Shown: positions 56,538 through 64,000 of the stretch, piece after piece | Layout of the letters: every line of letters begins with the position of its first letter | Numbering within the stretch: the stretch's first letter is position 1 | From: Mixta mediterraneensis | GTDB lineage: Bacteria > Pseudomonadota > Gammaproteobacteria > Enterobacterales > Enterobacteriaceae | NCBI RefSeq assembly: GCF_014946725.1 | Contig: NZ_JACFXY010000005.1 | Span: 1 to 64,000 of the forward strand | Direction: 5' to 3' | DNA length: 64,000 nucleotides | Position numbers and translations under genes: made by a program | Notes under the pieces: model-generated | Told to the model about the DNA's origin: nothing | The model's input: only the letters and a program-made list of their open reading frames with translations | Database searches by the model: none

Positions 56538-57798
56538 AGTTCGTTCCGAAGCTGTCTGCCAGAACAGCAGGTTCAACCTGATCTTCCAGAAGATGCTGTA
56601 ACAGGATGCCGTTAAGCATGGCACGTTTTGCCAGCGCAAAAGCACCGATTGCTGAACGATGATCCAGTTGAGATCGCACCACCGGCAAATTTTTGCGAAA
56701 CGCATTTAGCGCCTGAGTGTTGATACAACCTTCAATTGCAGGCAGCAGCACTTTTTCTGCGTCGGTGATTTCTCCGGCCAGCACCACTTTTTGCGGATTA
56801 AACAGGTTGATGGCGATCGCAATGGCTTTGCCTAAATAACGGCCTACATATTCGATCACTTCACAAGCCAATGCATCACCCTGATTTGCCGCTTTGCAAA
56901 TCTGCGGCATATGGCAATCGTCTGGCGTTAATACGCTGGGATAACCCTGCTGCAACAGATGACGCACCCGATTTTCAATTGCACCATTTGCTGCGATGGT
57001 TTCAAGGCAGCCGAAATTGCCGCAATGACAACGTTCGCCCAGGGGATCAACCTGAATATGGCCAATCTCGCCGACATTGCCATTGCTGCCAAGAAAGATA
57101 TGCCCGTTGGCGATGATGCCTGCGCCAGTACCACGATGCAAACGCACCAGAATAGAGTCGGCACAATCGCGACTTGCACCAAAATAGTGCTCGGCGAGCG
57201 CCAGACTACGAATATCGTGACCGACAAAACTGGTTACGTTAAAGCGTTTCTTCAGGTTAGCAACCAGTGGCCAGTGACTGACAGAAATATGCGGCATATA
57301 ACGAATCACGCCGTTAAAAGGATCAACCAGTCCGGGAATAATCACGGATATGGCAATCAGCTCGCGGATTTTACGCTGATGAAGCGCCATAAAGTCAGTA
57401 ATCGTATTGAAGAGCGCATGCTCCAGCGTTTCCTGGGTGCGTTCAGGCAATACATAGTCTTCCTGCGCCAGCGATTTACCACTCAGATCAAACAGCGTGA
57501 GCGTGGCATCGTTACGCCCCAGGCGAATGCCGATAGTATGAAAATGGCGGGTTTCAGTAATGATGGGAATCGCGCGGCGTCCGCCGGGGGGCGCTTGTTG
57601 GTCCACCTCTTTAATCAGGCCGCGCTCAATGAGCTGACGGGGAATTTTTGTGACGCTGGCGGGGGCAAGCTGGCTCAGTTCAGCGATTTGTATGCGTGAA
57701 ATCGGCCCTTGTTGATCGATTAGCCGATAAACGGCTGCGCTGTTGAGTTGCTTGACAAGATCGACATTTCCTATTTGTGTCTGGCCGCCAGTAGTCAT
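56527..57798 (-). CDS. nagC: ROK-family repressor NagC
   Basis: A 423-residue protein (E. coli: 406). Residues 20-80 form the winged helix (GPISRIQIAELSQLAPASV). The ROK domain has VRLHRGTGAGII and the zinc site CHCGNFGCLE. It binds operators at nagB and nagE and lets go when GlcNAc-6-phosphate is bound. The extra 17-20 residues at the C-terminus (VEPAVLADSFGTNYDH) are not in the E. coli protein. Eight bases separate it from nagA. Confidence 0.94.
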   Translation of the reverse strand: MTTGGQTQIGNVDLVKQLNSAAVYRLIDQQGPISRIQIAELSQLAPASVTKIPRQLIERGLIKEVDQQAPPGGRRAIPIITETRHFHTIGIRLGRNDATLTLFDLSGKSLAQEDYVLPERTQETLEHALFNTITDFMALHQRKIRELIAISVIIPGLVDPFNGVIRYMPHISVSHWPLVANLKKRFNVTSFVGHDIRSLALAEHYFGASRDCADSILVRLHRGTGAGIIANGHIFLGSNGNVGEIGHIQVDPLGERCHCGNFGCLETIAANGAIENRVRHLLQQGYPSVLTPDDCHMPQICKAANQGDALACEVIEYVGRYLGKAIAIAINLFNPQKVVLAGEITDAEKVLLPAIEGCINTQALNAFRKNLPVVRSQLDHRSAIGAFALAKRAMLNGILLQHLLEDQVEPAVLADSFGTNYDH

Positions 57799-57805
57799 TC
57801 AGTGC

Positions 57806-58954
57806 TTACTCGCTCAGGACGTCGTCTCCGTTGACTAACGTCTTAATAATTTTAAAGTCACGTGTAAACACAGTCAGGTTTGCGATTTTTCCTGCTTCGA
57901 TCGTACCTAACCGTTTTTCCACACCCATCGCTCGTGCCGGATAAAGTGTCGCCATGCGCAGCGCTTCATCTAAGGCAATGCCAGCATGTTCGATGCTGTT
58001 TTGTACCGCTTCGATCATGGTCAATGCAGAGCCGCTCAGCGTACCGTTCTCATCAACACACAGGCCGTCACGATAGTATATTGTTTTGCCGGCAAAAATG
58101 AACTTATCGATATTTGCCCCAGCCGGTGCGGTGGCATCGGTGACGAGTACCAGTTTGTCGCCTTTGATGCGTTTTGCATTGCGCACGTTAGCGTAATGGA
58201 CGTGCAGACCATCCGCAATGATGCCGCAGTATACATCAGGCGAATCAAACAGCGCACCGATTAGGCCAGGTTCACGTCCGGAGAAAGCGGGCATGGCATT
58301 ATACAAATGGGTTGCGAATGTAATGCCTGCGGCGAAACCGGTTCGGGCCTCTTCATAAGTGGCATTTGAATGGCCTGCTGAGACGATAATGCCCGCTTCA
58401 GTCAACTGGCGAATAACATCCTGACCGGCGTTTTCCGGCGCCAGCGTGACTTTGGTAATGACGTCAGCATTTTCACAAAGGAACTGAACTATCTGCGCAT
58501 CGGGCAAGCGGATGAGTGCAGGGTTGTGGGTGCCTTTTTTGGCGGTGCTTAACCACGGCCCTTCCAGATGCAAACCCAGCGCCTGATTTTGATAGGTCTT
58601 CAGATAGCTGCGCATGGTTTCAACCGCGCGCTTCATGAGTTCATCGCTGCTGGTGATTAAGGTTGGTAAGAAGCTGGTGCAGCCTGATTTTTCATTGGCG
58701 CGCTGCATGATTTCCAGTGTTTCAATAGTGAGCGCATTAATGTCATCGTTGAACTGCACACCCCCGCAACCGTTGAGTTGAAGATCGATAAAACCGGGAG
58801 CGATGATGGCACCTGAAACATCGCGCTTTTCTATGTCCGCGGGTAGCGCTTCATAAGGGCACACGCGCTCAATTTTACCCTCAGCAATAACCACGGCATG
58901 GTTGTCCAGAATTTCGTGGCCGCTGTAAATGCGACCGCTAACTAATGCGTACAT
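57806..58954 (-). CDS. nagA: N-acetylglucosamine-6-phosphate deacetylase NagA
   Basis: The start [14 protein letters not shown] at 58954 has GGGAGAAG upstream and gives 382 residues, the E. coli length; 18 more in-frame residues are unlikely. Amidohydrolase motifs: [20 protein letters not shown] (metal Glu), SAGHSNAT and THLYNAM (metal His), [10 protein letters not shown] (catalytic Asp). It removes acetate from GlcNAc-6-phosphate made by NagE. It follows nagB in the operon. Confidence 0.96.
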   Translation of the reverse strand: MYALVSGRIYSGHEILDNHAVVIAEGKIERVCPYEALPADIEKRDVSGAIIAPGFIDLQLNGCGGVQFNDDINALTIETLEIMQRANEKSGCTSFLPTLITSSDELMKRAVETMRSYLKTYQNQALGLHLEGPWLSTAKKGTHNPALIRLPDAQIVQFLCENADVITKVTLAPENAGQDVIRQLTEAGIIVSAGHSNATYEEARTGFAAGITFATHLYNAMPAFSGREPGLIGALFDSPDVYCGIIADGLHVHYANVRNAKRIKGDKLVLVTDATAPAGANIDKFIFAGKTIYYRDGLCVDENGTLSGSALTMIEAVQNSIEHAGIALDEALRMATLYPARAMGVEKRLGTIEAGKIANLTVFTRDFKIIKTLVNGDDVLSE

Positions 58955-59008
58955 CTTTCTTCTCCCGGCTGGGTCTGCTGTTATTCGATTCTCAGCAGTC
59001 ATCTGCAA

Positions 59009-59809
59009 TTAAACACCTTTCATATTTTCCGCTTCCATCTCGCGGAAATATTTAACCGTTTTCACTTTCAGTTCCATTGTGGCGGGTTCGTCACACACCA
59101 CGACGGCTTTTGGATGCAACTGTAGGCAGCTGATAGTCCACATATGGTTAACGTTGCCTTCAACTGCGGCTTGCAGCGCCTGTGACTTGATGTGGCCGGT
59201 CACCAGAATCATCACTTCTTCGGCTTCCAGCAACGTTCCTACGCCAACGGTCAGGGCATATTTTGGCACCTGATCGATGTCGCCATCAAAGAAGCGAGAA
59301 TTTGCTACGCGAGTATCATGCGTCAGCGTTTTTATGCGCGTGCGAGAAGCCAGAGATGATGCGGGTTCGTTAAAGGCGATATGACCGTCATTACCGACGC
59401 CGCCCATAAACAGGTGAATGTTGCCCAGTGCGCGAATTTTCTCTTCATACTGGCGACATTCTGCATCAACGTCTGGCGCGTTACCATTCAGAAGGTTGAT
59501 GTTTTCTGGTTGAATATCAATATGATCGAAAAAATTACGATACATAAAGCTATGGTAGCTTTCGGGATGTTCTTTCGGTAAGCCAACATATTCATCCATG
59601 TTGAAAGTGACAACGTGTTTGAAACTAACCTGGCCCGCTTTATGCATCTCAATAAGGTGTTTATACGCTTCCAGCGGCGTGCCGCCGGTTGGCAAACCGA
59701 GAACAAAAGGGCGGTCGGCGCTGGGTTTGAAGGTATTGATGCGGTCAACAATATGGCGTGCAGCCCACTTACCAACCTGGGTTGGCGTGGCCAGGGGAAT
59801 CAGTCTCAT
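59009..59809 (-). CDS. nagB: Glucosamine-6-phosphate deaminase NagB
   Basis: 266 residues, the E. coli length. The isomerase/deaminase motif is [16 protein letters not shown] near residue 40; the active-site regions are [11 protein letters not shown] (Asp72), [19 protein letters not shown] (His143 region). It turns glucosamine-6-phosphate into fructose-6-phosphate and ammonia, and is activated by GlcNAc-6-phosphate. It is the first gene of nagBACD and divergent from nagE. Confidence 0.97.
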   Translation of the reverse strand: MRLIPLATPTQVGKWAARHIVDRINTFKPSADRPFVLGLPTGGTPLEAYKHLIEMHKAGQVSFKHVVTFNMDEYVGLPKEHPESYHSFMYRNFFDHIDIQPENINLLNGNAPDVDAECRQYEEKIRALGNIHLFMGGVGNDGHIAFNEPASSLASRTRIKTLTHDTRVANSRFFDGDIDQVPKYALTVGVGTLLEAEEVMILVTGHIKSQALQAAVEGNVNHMWTISCLQLHPKAVVVCDEPATMELKVKTVKYFREMEAENMKGV

Positions 59810-59910
59810 GTTTCACCTCAGTTAAAAATTGGAAAGGATAAACGCTATACCGCTGTGCTAATAATCAGCCTAAACTGATTATGCGTTAACGCTATGGTAA
59901 TTCTTTGTCT

Positions 59911-59934
59911 CGATAATTTGTAGCATAAAATAAG
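59911..59934. promoter_or_regulatory. Probable NagC operator at nagB
   Basis: The segment TAATTTGTAGCATAAAATAA is an imperfect A/T-rich palindrome of the NagC kind on the nagB side. Its centre is about 95 bp from the second site at 60006-60028, close to the spacing that lets NagC loop DNA in E. coli. Confidence 0.5.
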
Positions 59935-59977
59935 TTTGGCGTGATAGCCATACGAAGCCATACGCAGTGATGTTTTT

Positions 59978-59995
59978 TGGTGATAAAAATCACAG
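59978..59995. promoter_or_regulatory. CRP-binding site between nagB and nagE
   Basis: GGTGA-TAAAAA-TCACA matches the consensus TGTGA-N6-TCACA with one mismatch (T to G). It lies between the two NagC sites, as in E. coli, where CRP activates both promoters. Confidence 0.8.
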
Positions 59996-60005
59996 ACGGG
60001 ACGGT

Positions 60006-60028
60006 TTTAATTTGTGGGGCGAATTAAA
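60006..60028. promoter_or_regulatory. NagC operator at nagE
   Basis: TTTAATT-N9-AATTAAA is a perfect 7-bp inverted repeat over 23 bp, the size and composition of the high-affinity NagC site at E. coli nagE. Confidence 0.75.
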
Positions 60029-60141
60029 TTGTCATTACACTGCGCAGCGGAAAGAAAAATAGCATTACCGATCTTTGCTGCTGACAAAAAACAGTAAGCG
60101 GTAGCAAAGCAATAAGCGTGTCTCACTAGGGGGTAGGGCAA

Positions 60142-62172
60142 ATGTTAGGTTATTTACAAAAGGTTGGCCGCGCGCTCATGGTGCCGGTAGCGACCCTGCC
60201 AGCGGCAGCAATCTTAATGGGGATAGGTTACTGGCTTGATCCCGACAGCTGGGGCGCAGGCAATGCGCTGGCGGCGTTATTGATCAAATCTGGCGCTGCT
60301 ATCATCGAAAATATGTCTGTGCTGTTTGCCATTGGGGTGGCTTACGGCATGTCAAAAGACAAAGACGGGGCAGCCGCATTGACAGGTTTTGTCGGTTTTC
60401 TGGTGGTAACCACGCTTTGTTCACCGGCTGCGGTAGCTATGATACAGAAAATGCCGGTAGAGCAGGTTCCCGCCGCGTTTGGTAAAATCAATAACCAGTT
60501 TGTCGGCATCCTTGTCGGTATCCTGTCGGCAGAAGTGTATAACCGCTTCAGTCACGTAGAACTGCCAAAAGCGCTCTCCTTTTTTAGCGGGCGTCGGCTG
60601 GTGCCGATTTTGGTCTCTTTCCTGATGATCCTGGTCGCGTTCATTCTGATGTATATCTGGCCCATTATTTTTGGCGGCCTGGTTAATTTTGGTGAACACA
60701 TCCAGAAACTGGGTTCGGTTGGCGCGGGTGTCTACGCCTTCTTTAACCGCTTATTGATTCCGGTTGGCCTGCATCATGCCCTGAACTCGGTGTTCTGGTT
60801 TGACGTGGCTGGCATTAACGATATTCCGAAATTCCTTGGTGGCGCGCAATCGCTGGCCGATGGCTCTGCAACGGTCGGTATTACCGGACGCTATCAGGCT
60901 GGCTTCTTCCCTATTATGATGTTTGGTCTGCCAGGGGCTGCGCTGGCCATTTATCATTGCGCACGTCCCGAAAATCGCGCCAAAATCGGTGGGATTATGC
61001 TGGCTGCGGCTTTTGCTTCTTTCTTTACCGGCATTACGGAGCCGCTGGAATTCTCTTTCATGTTTGTGGCGCCGGTACTTTATGTCATTCATGCCGTATT
61101 GACCGGGATTTCAGTTTTCATCGCTGCCAGTATGCATTGGATTGCCGGTTTTGGTTTCAGTGCCGGATTAGTGGATCTGGTTCTGTCTACGCGTAACCCA
61201 CTGGCAACGCATTGGTACATGCTGATTCCACAAGGCCTGCTCTTCTTCATCCTTTACTATGTGGTATTCCGTTTTACTATCCAGAAATTCAATCTGTTAA
61301 CACCAGGCCGTGAGCTGGCGGTTACCGGTGATGAAAAGGATGGTTATGACGTTAACGTAGATAAAACAGAAGCGGGTGAAAATGCTACGGAATTTCTGGC
61401 GCGCCGCTATATTGGTGCGATCGGCGGTTCAGACAACCTGACCAATATTGATGCCTGTATTACACGTTTACGCCTGAACGTTAAAGATTCGGCGCAAATT
61501 AATGAAGGCGTGGCTAAACGGCTGGGCGCTTCTGGCGTGATTCGACTGAATAAACAAAGCGTGCAAATTATTGTGGGAACGCAAGCTGAAAGCATTGCGT
61601 CTGCGATGAAACGGGTGCTAACCAAAGGTCCGGTAGCTGCCACAGCGAGCAGCATTAGCGCCCCTGCAATGCCAGAGGTCAAACCACAGGCCATACTCAA
61701 CAGCGAGAAACAGGTCATTGCTGCGCTGGTCGCCCCGGTAAGTGGTGAAATTATTGCTCTGGATGCAGTGCCGGATGACGCTTTCGCCAGTAAAGCCGTT
61801 GGAGAAGGGCTGGCTATCCAGCCGACCGGTAAAATGGTGGTTGCGCCGATTGCCGGAACGATTGTGAAAATCTTCACTACCAATCATGCGTTCTGCCTTG
61901 AAACCGATAACGGCGTTGAAATTATTGTGCATATGGGACTGGATACCGTGGCGCTGGAAGGCAAAGGTTTTACGCGGCTGGTAGAAGAGGGCGCCACTGT
62001 GGTTGCCGGACAGCCGGTGCTGGAAATGGACCTTGAGTTCCTCAATGCGCATGCGCGTTCAATGATAAGCCCGGTTGTAGTGAGTAATAGCGATGACTTT
62101 GCCGGGCTGAATTTGCTGGCAAGCGGACACGTTGTTGCAGGCGAAACCCGACTCTATGAAGTAAAAGGCTAA
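60142..62172 (+). CDS. nagE: PTS N-acetylglucosamine-specific EIICBA component NagE
   Basis: A 676-residue protein (E. coli: 648) with all three PTS domains. EIIC (1-380) has ten or so membrane helices with LLIPVGLHHALNSVFWF and GITEPLEFSFMF. EIIB (about 410-490) has the phosphorylated Cys in NIDACITRLRL. EIIA (about 520-670) has its His in VEIIVHMGLDTVALEGKGF. It imports and phosphorylates GlcNAc. The membrane part differs more from E. coli than the rest (YWLDPDSWGAGNALAALLI insert), but the EIICBA order and the NagC sites support the name. Confidence 0.93.
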   Translation: MLGYLQKVGRALMVPVATLPAAAILMGIGYWLDPDSWGAGNALAALLIKSGAAIIENMSVLFAIGVAYGMSKDKDGAAALTGFVGFLVVTTLCSPAAVAMIQKMPVEQVPAAFGKINNQFVGILVGILSAEVYNRFSHVELPKALSFFSGRRLVPILVSFLMILVAFILMYIWPIIFGGLVNFGEHIQKLGSVGAGVYAFFNRLLIPVGLHHALNSVFWFDVAGINDIPKFLGGAQSLADGSATVGITGRYQAGFFPIMMFGLPGAALAIYHCARPENRAKIGGIMLAAAFASFFTGITEPLEFSFMFVAPVLYVIHAVLTGISVFIAASMHWIAGFGFSAGLVDLVLSTRNPLATHWYMLIPQGLLFFILYYVVFRFTIQKFNLLTPGRELAVTGDEKDGYDVNVDKTEAGENATEFLARRYIGAIGGSDNLTNIDACITRLRLNVKDSAQINEGVAKRLGASGVIRLNKQSVQIIVGTQAESIASAMKRVLTKGPVAATASSISAPAMPEVKPQAILNSEKQVIAALVAPVSGEIIALDAVPDDAFASKAVGEGLAIQPTGKMVVAPIAGTIVKIFTTNHAFCLETDNGVEIIVHMGLDTVALEGKGFTRLVEEGATVVAGQPVLEMDLEFLNAHARSMISPVVVSNSDDFAGLNLLASGHVVAGETRLYEVKG

Positions 62173-62192
62173 ATACTTCATGGTATAACCTC

Positions 62193-62221
62193 AAAGGCAG
62201 GACGCGATTCCTGCCTTTTTT
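62193..62221 (+). terminator. Rho-independent terminator of nagE
   Basis: GGCAGGA / TCCTGCC with a six-base loop is followed by TTTTTT. Confidence 0.9.
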
Positions 62222-62325
62222 GATTTAAACGCTTAACAAACGGTTGTTTCCCTTCGACGCTTTGTGGATCATACTCCGTTACTTTGTGGTACAAATCACC
62301 CGCTATTCGTATTGAGGATTTTGTG

Positions 62326-63993
62326 ATGAGTGAGGCTGAAGCCCGCCCAACTAACTTTATTCGTCAGATCATTGACGAAGATTTAGCGAGCGGCAAGCAC
62401 AGCAGCGTGCACACCCGTTTTCCGCCAGAACCAAATGGTTATTTGCATATTGGTCATGCTAAATCGATCTGCCTGAACTTTGGTATCGCCCAGGATTATC
62501 AAGGGCAATGCAATCTGCGTTTTGACGACACGAATCCGGTCAAAGAAGATATGGAGTTCGTTGAATCTATTAAGCATGACGTGCAATGGTTGGGTTTTGA
62601 GTGGAGTGGTAAGGTTTGTTACTCCTCAGACTACTTCGATCAGCTTTATAACTATGCGGTTGAACTCATCCAAAAAGGTCTGGCTTACGTTGATGAACTC
62701 ACGCCAGAACAGATTCGCGAATACCGCGGCACGTTGACGGCGCCGGGCAAAGACAGCCCTTATCGCGATCGCAGCATTGAAGAAAACCTCGCGCTATTTG
62801 AGAAAATGCGTAACGGCGGATTTGAAGAAGGTAAAGCCTGCCTGCGCGCCAGGATTGATATGGCGTCAAGTTTTATCGTGATGCGCGATCCGGTGCTGTA
62901 TCGCATTAAATTTGCCGATCACCATCAGACCGGCAGTAAGTGGTGCATCTATCCGATGTATGACTTTACCCACTGTATTTCCGATGCGCTGGAAGGCATC
63001 ACCCATTCACTGTGTACGCTGGAGTTCCAGGACAATCGCCGCCTCTATGACTGGGTTCTGGATAACATCACGATTCCGGTGCATCCACGGCAATACGAGT
63101 TTTCGCGTCTGAATCTGGAATATGCCGTGATGTCGAAGCGTAAACTGACTCAGCTGGTGAATGAAAAGCACGTAGAAAGCTGGGACGATCCGCGTATGCT
63201 GACCGTTTCGGGCCTGCGTCGTCGTGGTTACACCGCGGCATCCATTCGTGAGTTTTGTCGTCGCATCGGGGTGACTAAGCAAGACAATATCGTTGAGATG
63301 GCATCGCTTGAATCTTGTATTCGTGACGATCTTAATGAGAACGCGCCACGTGCAATGGCGGTGCTGGATCCACTGAAGGTCGTGATTGAAAACTTGCCTG
63401 CAGGGCATAACGAAAACATCAGTATGCCGAATCATCCAAATAAAGCGGAAATGGGCACGCGTGAAGTGCCGTTTAGCCGTGAAATTTGGATTGATCGTGC
63501 TGACTTCCGTGAGGAAGCGAACAAGCAATACAAGCGTCTGGTGTTGGGTAAAGAGGTACGTCTGCGTAATGCTTACGTCATTCGCGCGGAACGTGTCGCA
63601 AAAGATGAAGAAGGTAAGATTACCTGCATCTATTGCACCTGTGATGTAGATACACTGGGCAAAGACCCTGCAGACGGTCGAAAAGTTAAAGGTGTGATTC
63701 ATTGGGTTTCAGTCGATCACGCACTGCCTGCAGAATTCCGTCTTTATGATCGCCTGTTTAGTGTGCCAAATCCGGCGGCTGCAGAGGATTTTCTTTCGAC
63801 CATCAACCCAAATTCGCTGGAAATTAAACAGGGTTTTGTCGAGCCAGGCTTGAAAAATGTGGAAGCGACTTCACCCTATCAATTTGAGCGTGAAGGTTAT
63901 TTCTGCGCTGACAGCTCTTACTCAAAACCTTCTCAACTGGTGTTTAACCGCACAGTGGGGCTGCGTGATACCTGGGCAAAAATTGGCGATTAA
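62326..63993 (+). CDS. glnS: Glutaminyl-tRNA synthetase
   Basis: The start at 62326 ([19 protein letters not shown]) has GAGG eight bases upstream and gives 555 residues (E. coli: 554); 14 more in-frame codons are not needed. The class I motifs are HIGH (residues 41-44, YLHIGHAKS) and the KMSKS equivalent VMSKRKLTQ near residue 270. The C-terminal anticodon-binding beta-barrels end in [15 protein letters not shown]. It charges the tRNA-Gln isoacceptors coded at 53.0-53.4 kb. The stop lies seven bases before the window end. Confidence 0.97.
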   Translation: MSEAEARPTNFIRQIIDEDLASGKHSSVHTRFPPEPNGYLHIGHAKSICLNFGIAQDYQGQCNLRFDDTNPVKEDMEFVESIKHDVQWLGFEWSGKVCYSSDYFDQLYNYAVELIQKGLAYVDELTPEQIREYRGTLTAPGKDSPYRDRSIEENLALFEKMRNGGFEEGKACLRARIDMASSFIVMRDPVLYRIKFADHHQTGSKWCIYPMYDFTHCISDALEGITHSLCTLEFQDNRRLYDWVLDNITIPVHPRQYEFSRLNLEYAVMSKRKLTQLVNEKHVESWDDPRMLTVSGLRRRGYTAASIREFCRRIGVTKQDNIVEMASLESCIRDDLNENAPRAMAVLDPLKVVIENLPAGHNENISMPNHPNKAEMGTREVPFSREIWIDRADFREEANKQYKRLVLGKEVRLRNAYVIRAERVAKDEEGKITCIYCTCDVDTLGKDPADGRKVKGVIHWVSVDHALPAEFRLYDRLFSVPNPAAAEDFLSTINPNSLEIKQGFVEPGLKNVEATSPYQFEREGYFCADSSYSKPSQLVFNRTVGLRDTWAKIGD

Positions 63994-64000
63994 AGTTTTT

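Overview
The window is enterobacterial chromosome, most likely from the Erwiniaceae (Pantoea/Erwinia type). From about 27.4 kb to the right edge the genes keep the Escherichia coli order tatE - lipA - lipB - ybeD - dacA - rlpA - mrdB - mrdA - rlmH - rsfS - nadD - holA - lptE - leuS - ybeL - gltLKJI - lnt - corC - ybeY - ybeZ - miaB - ubiF - tRNA cluster - asnB - nagDCAB - nagE - glnS. Several loci that E. coli carries in this stretch (ybeF, cobC, ybeQ-rihA, a second tRNA-Gln CTG copy) are absent. Genus assignment is inference from content; no 16S gene is present.

Left accessory block (1-3979). It opens with the right end of an IS3-family element. Then come a small winged-helix-like gene, an ordered array of TTGGTTCA/TGAACCAA repeats before a ribbon-helix-helix gene, a two-gene toxin-antitoxin module whose antitoxin carries a Panacea (DUF4065) domain, a 62-residue hypothetical, and a complete IS903-type element. 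The IS903 copy has intact 18-bp ends but no 9-bp target duplication, so it marks a rearrangement junction with the chromosome.

Variable chromosomal region (3980-27300). This holds lineage-specific genes: a 53-residue acidic protein, a DUF4186 protein, an exported repeat protein, a YdiK-type membrane protein, and a 1258-residue three-part protein (glycosidase-like, glycosyltransferase and FAD/NAD-binding mutase-like) that looks like an in-frame fusion. It continues with ycaP, a zinc alcohol dehydrogenase, a 1.2-kb gene-poor gap with a candidate small RNA, an RcnB-family protein, the sugar phosphatase ybiV, an iron alcohol dehydrogenase, gntT under two GntR boxes, the 27-residue membrane protein yohP, cspE and an acetyltransferase. 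It ends with a MocR-type regulator divergent from a five-gene operon: a substrate-binding-like protein, the amidase ybeM and a polar amino acid ABC transporter.

Conserved region (27300-64000). The genes serve protein export (tatE), lipoate synthesis (lipB, lipA), cell-wall elongation and shape (mrdA, mrdB, rlpA, dacA), ribosome and RNA maturation (rlmH, rsfS, ybeY, miaB), NAD synthesis (nadD), DNA polymerase III (holA), outer-membrane lipopolysaccharide assembly (lptE), tRNA charging (leuS, glnS), glutamate/aspartate uptake with its small-RNA circuit (gltIJKL, SroC, a GcvB site), lipoprotein acylation (lnt), ubiquinone synthesis (ubiF), six tRNAs, asparagine synthesis (asnB) and amino sugar use (nag genes with NagC and CRP sites). 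Compact overlaps and ATGA junctions mark the operons.
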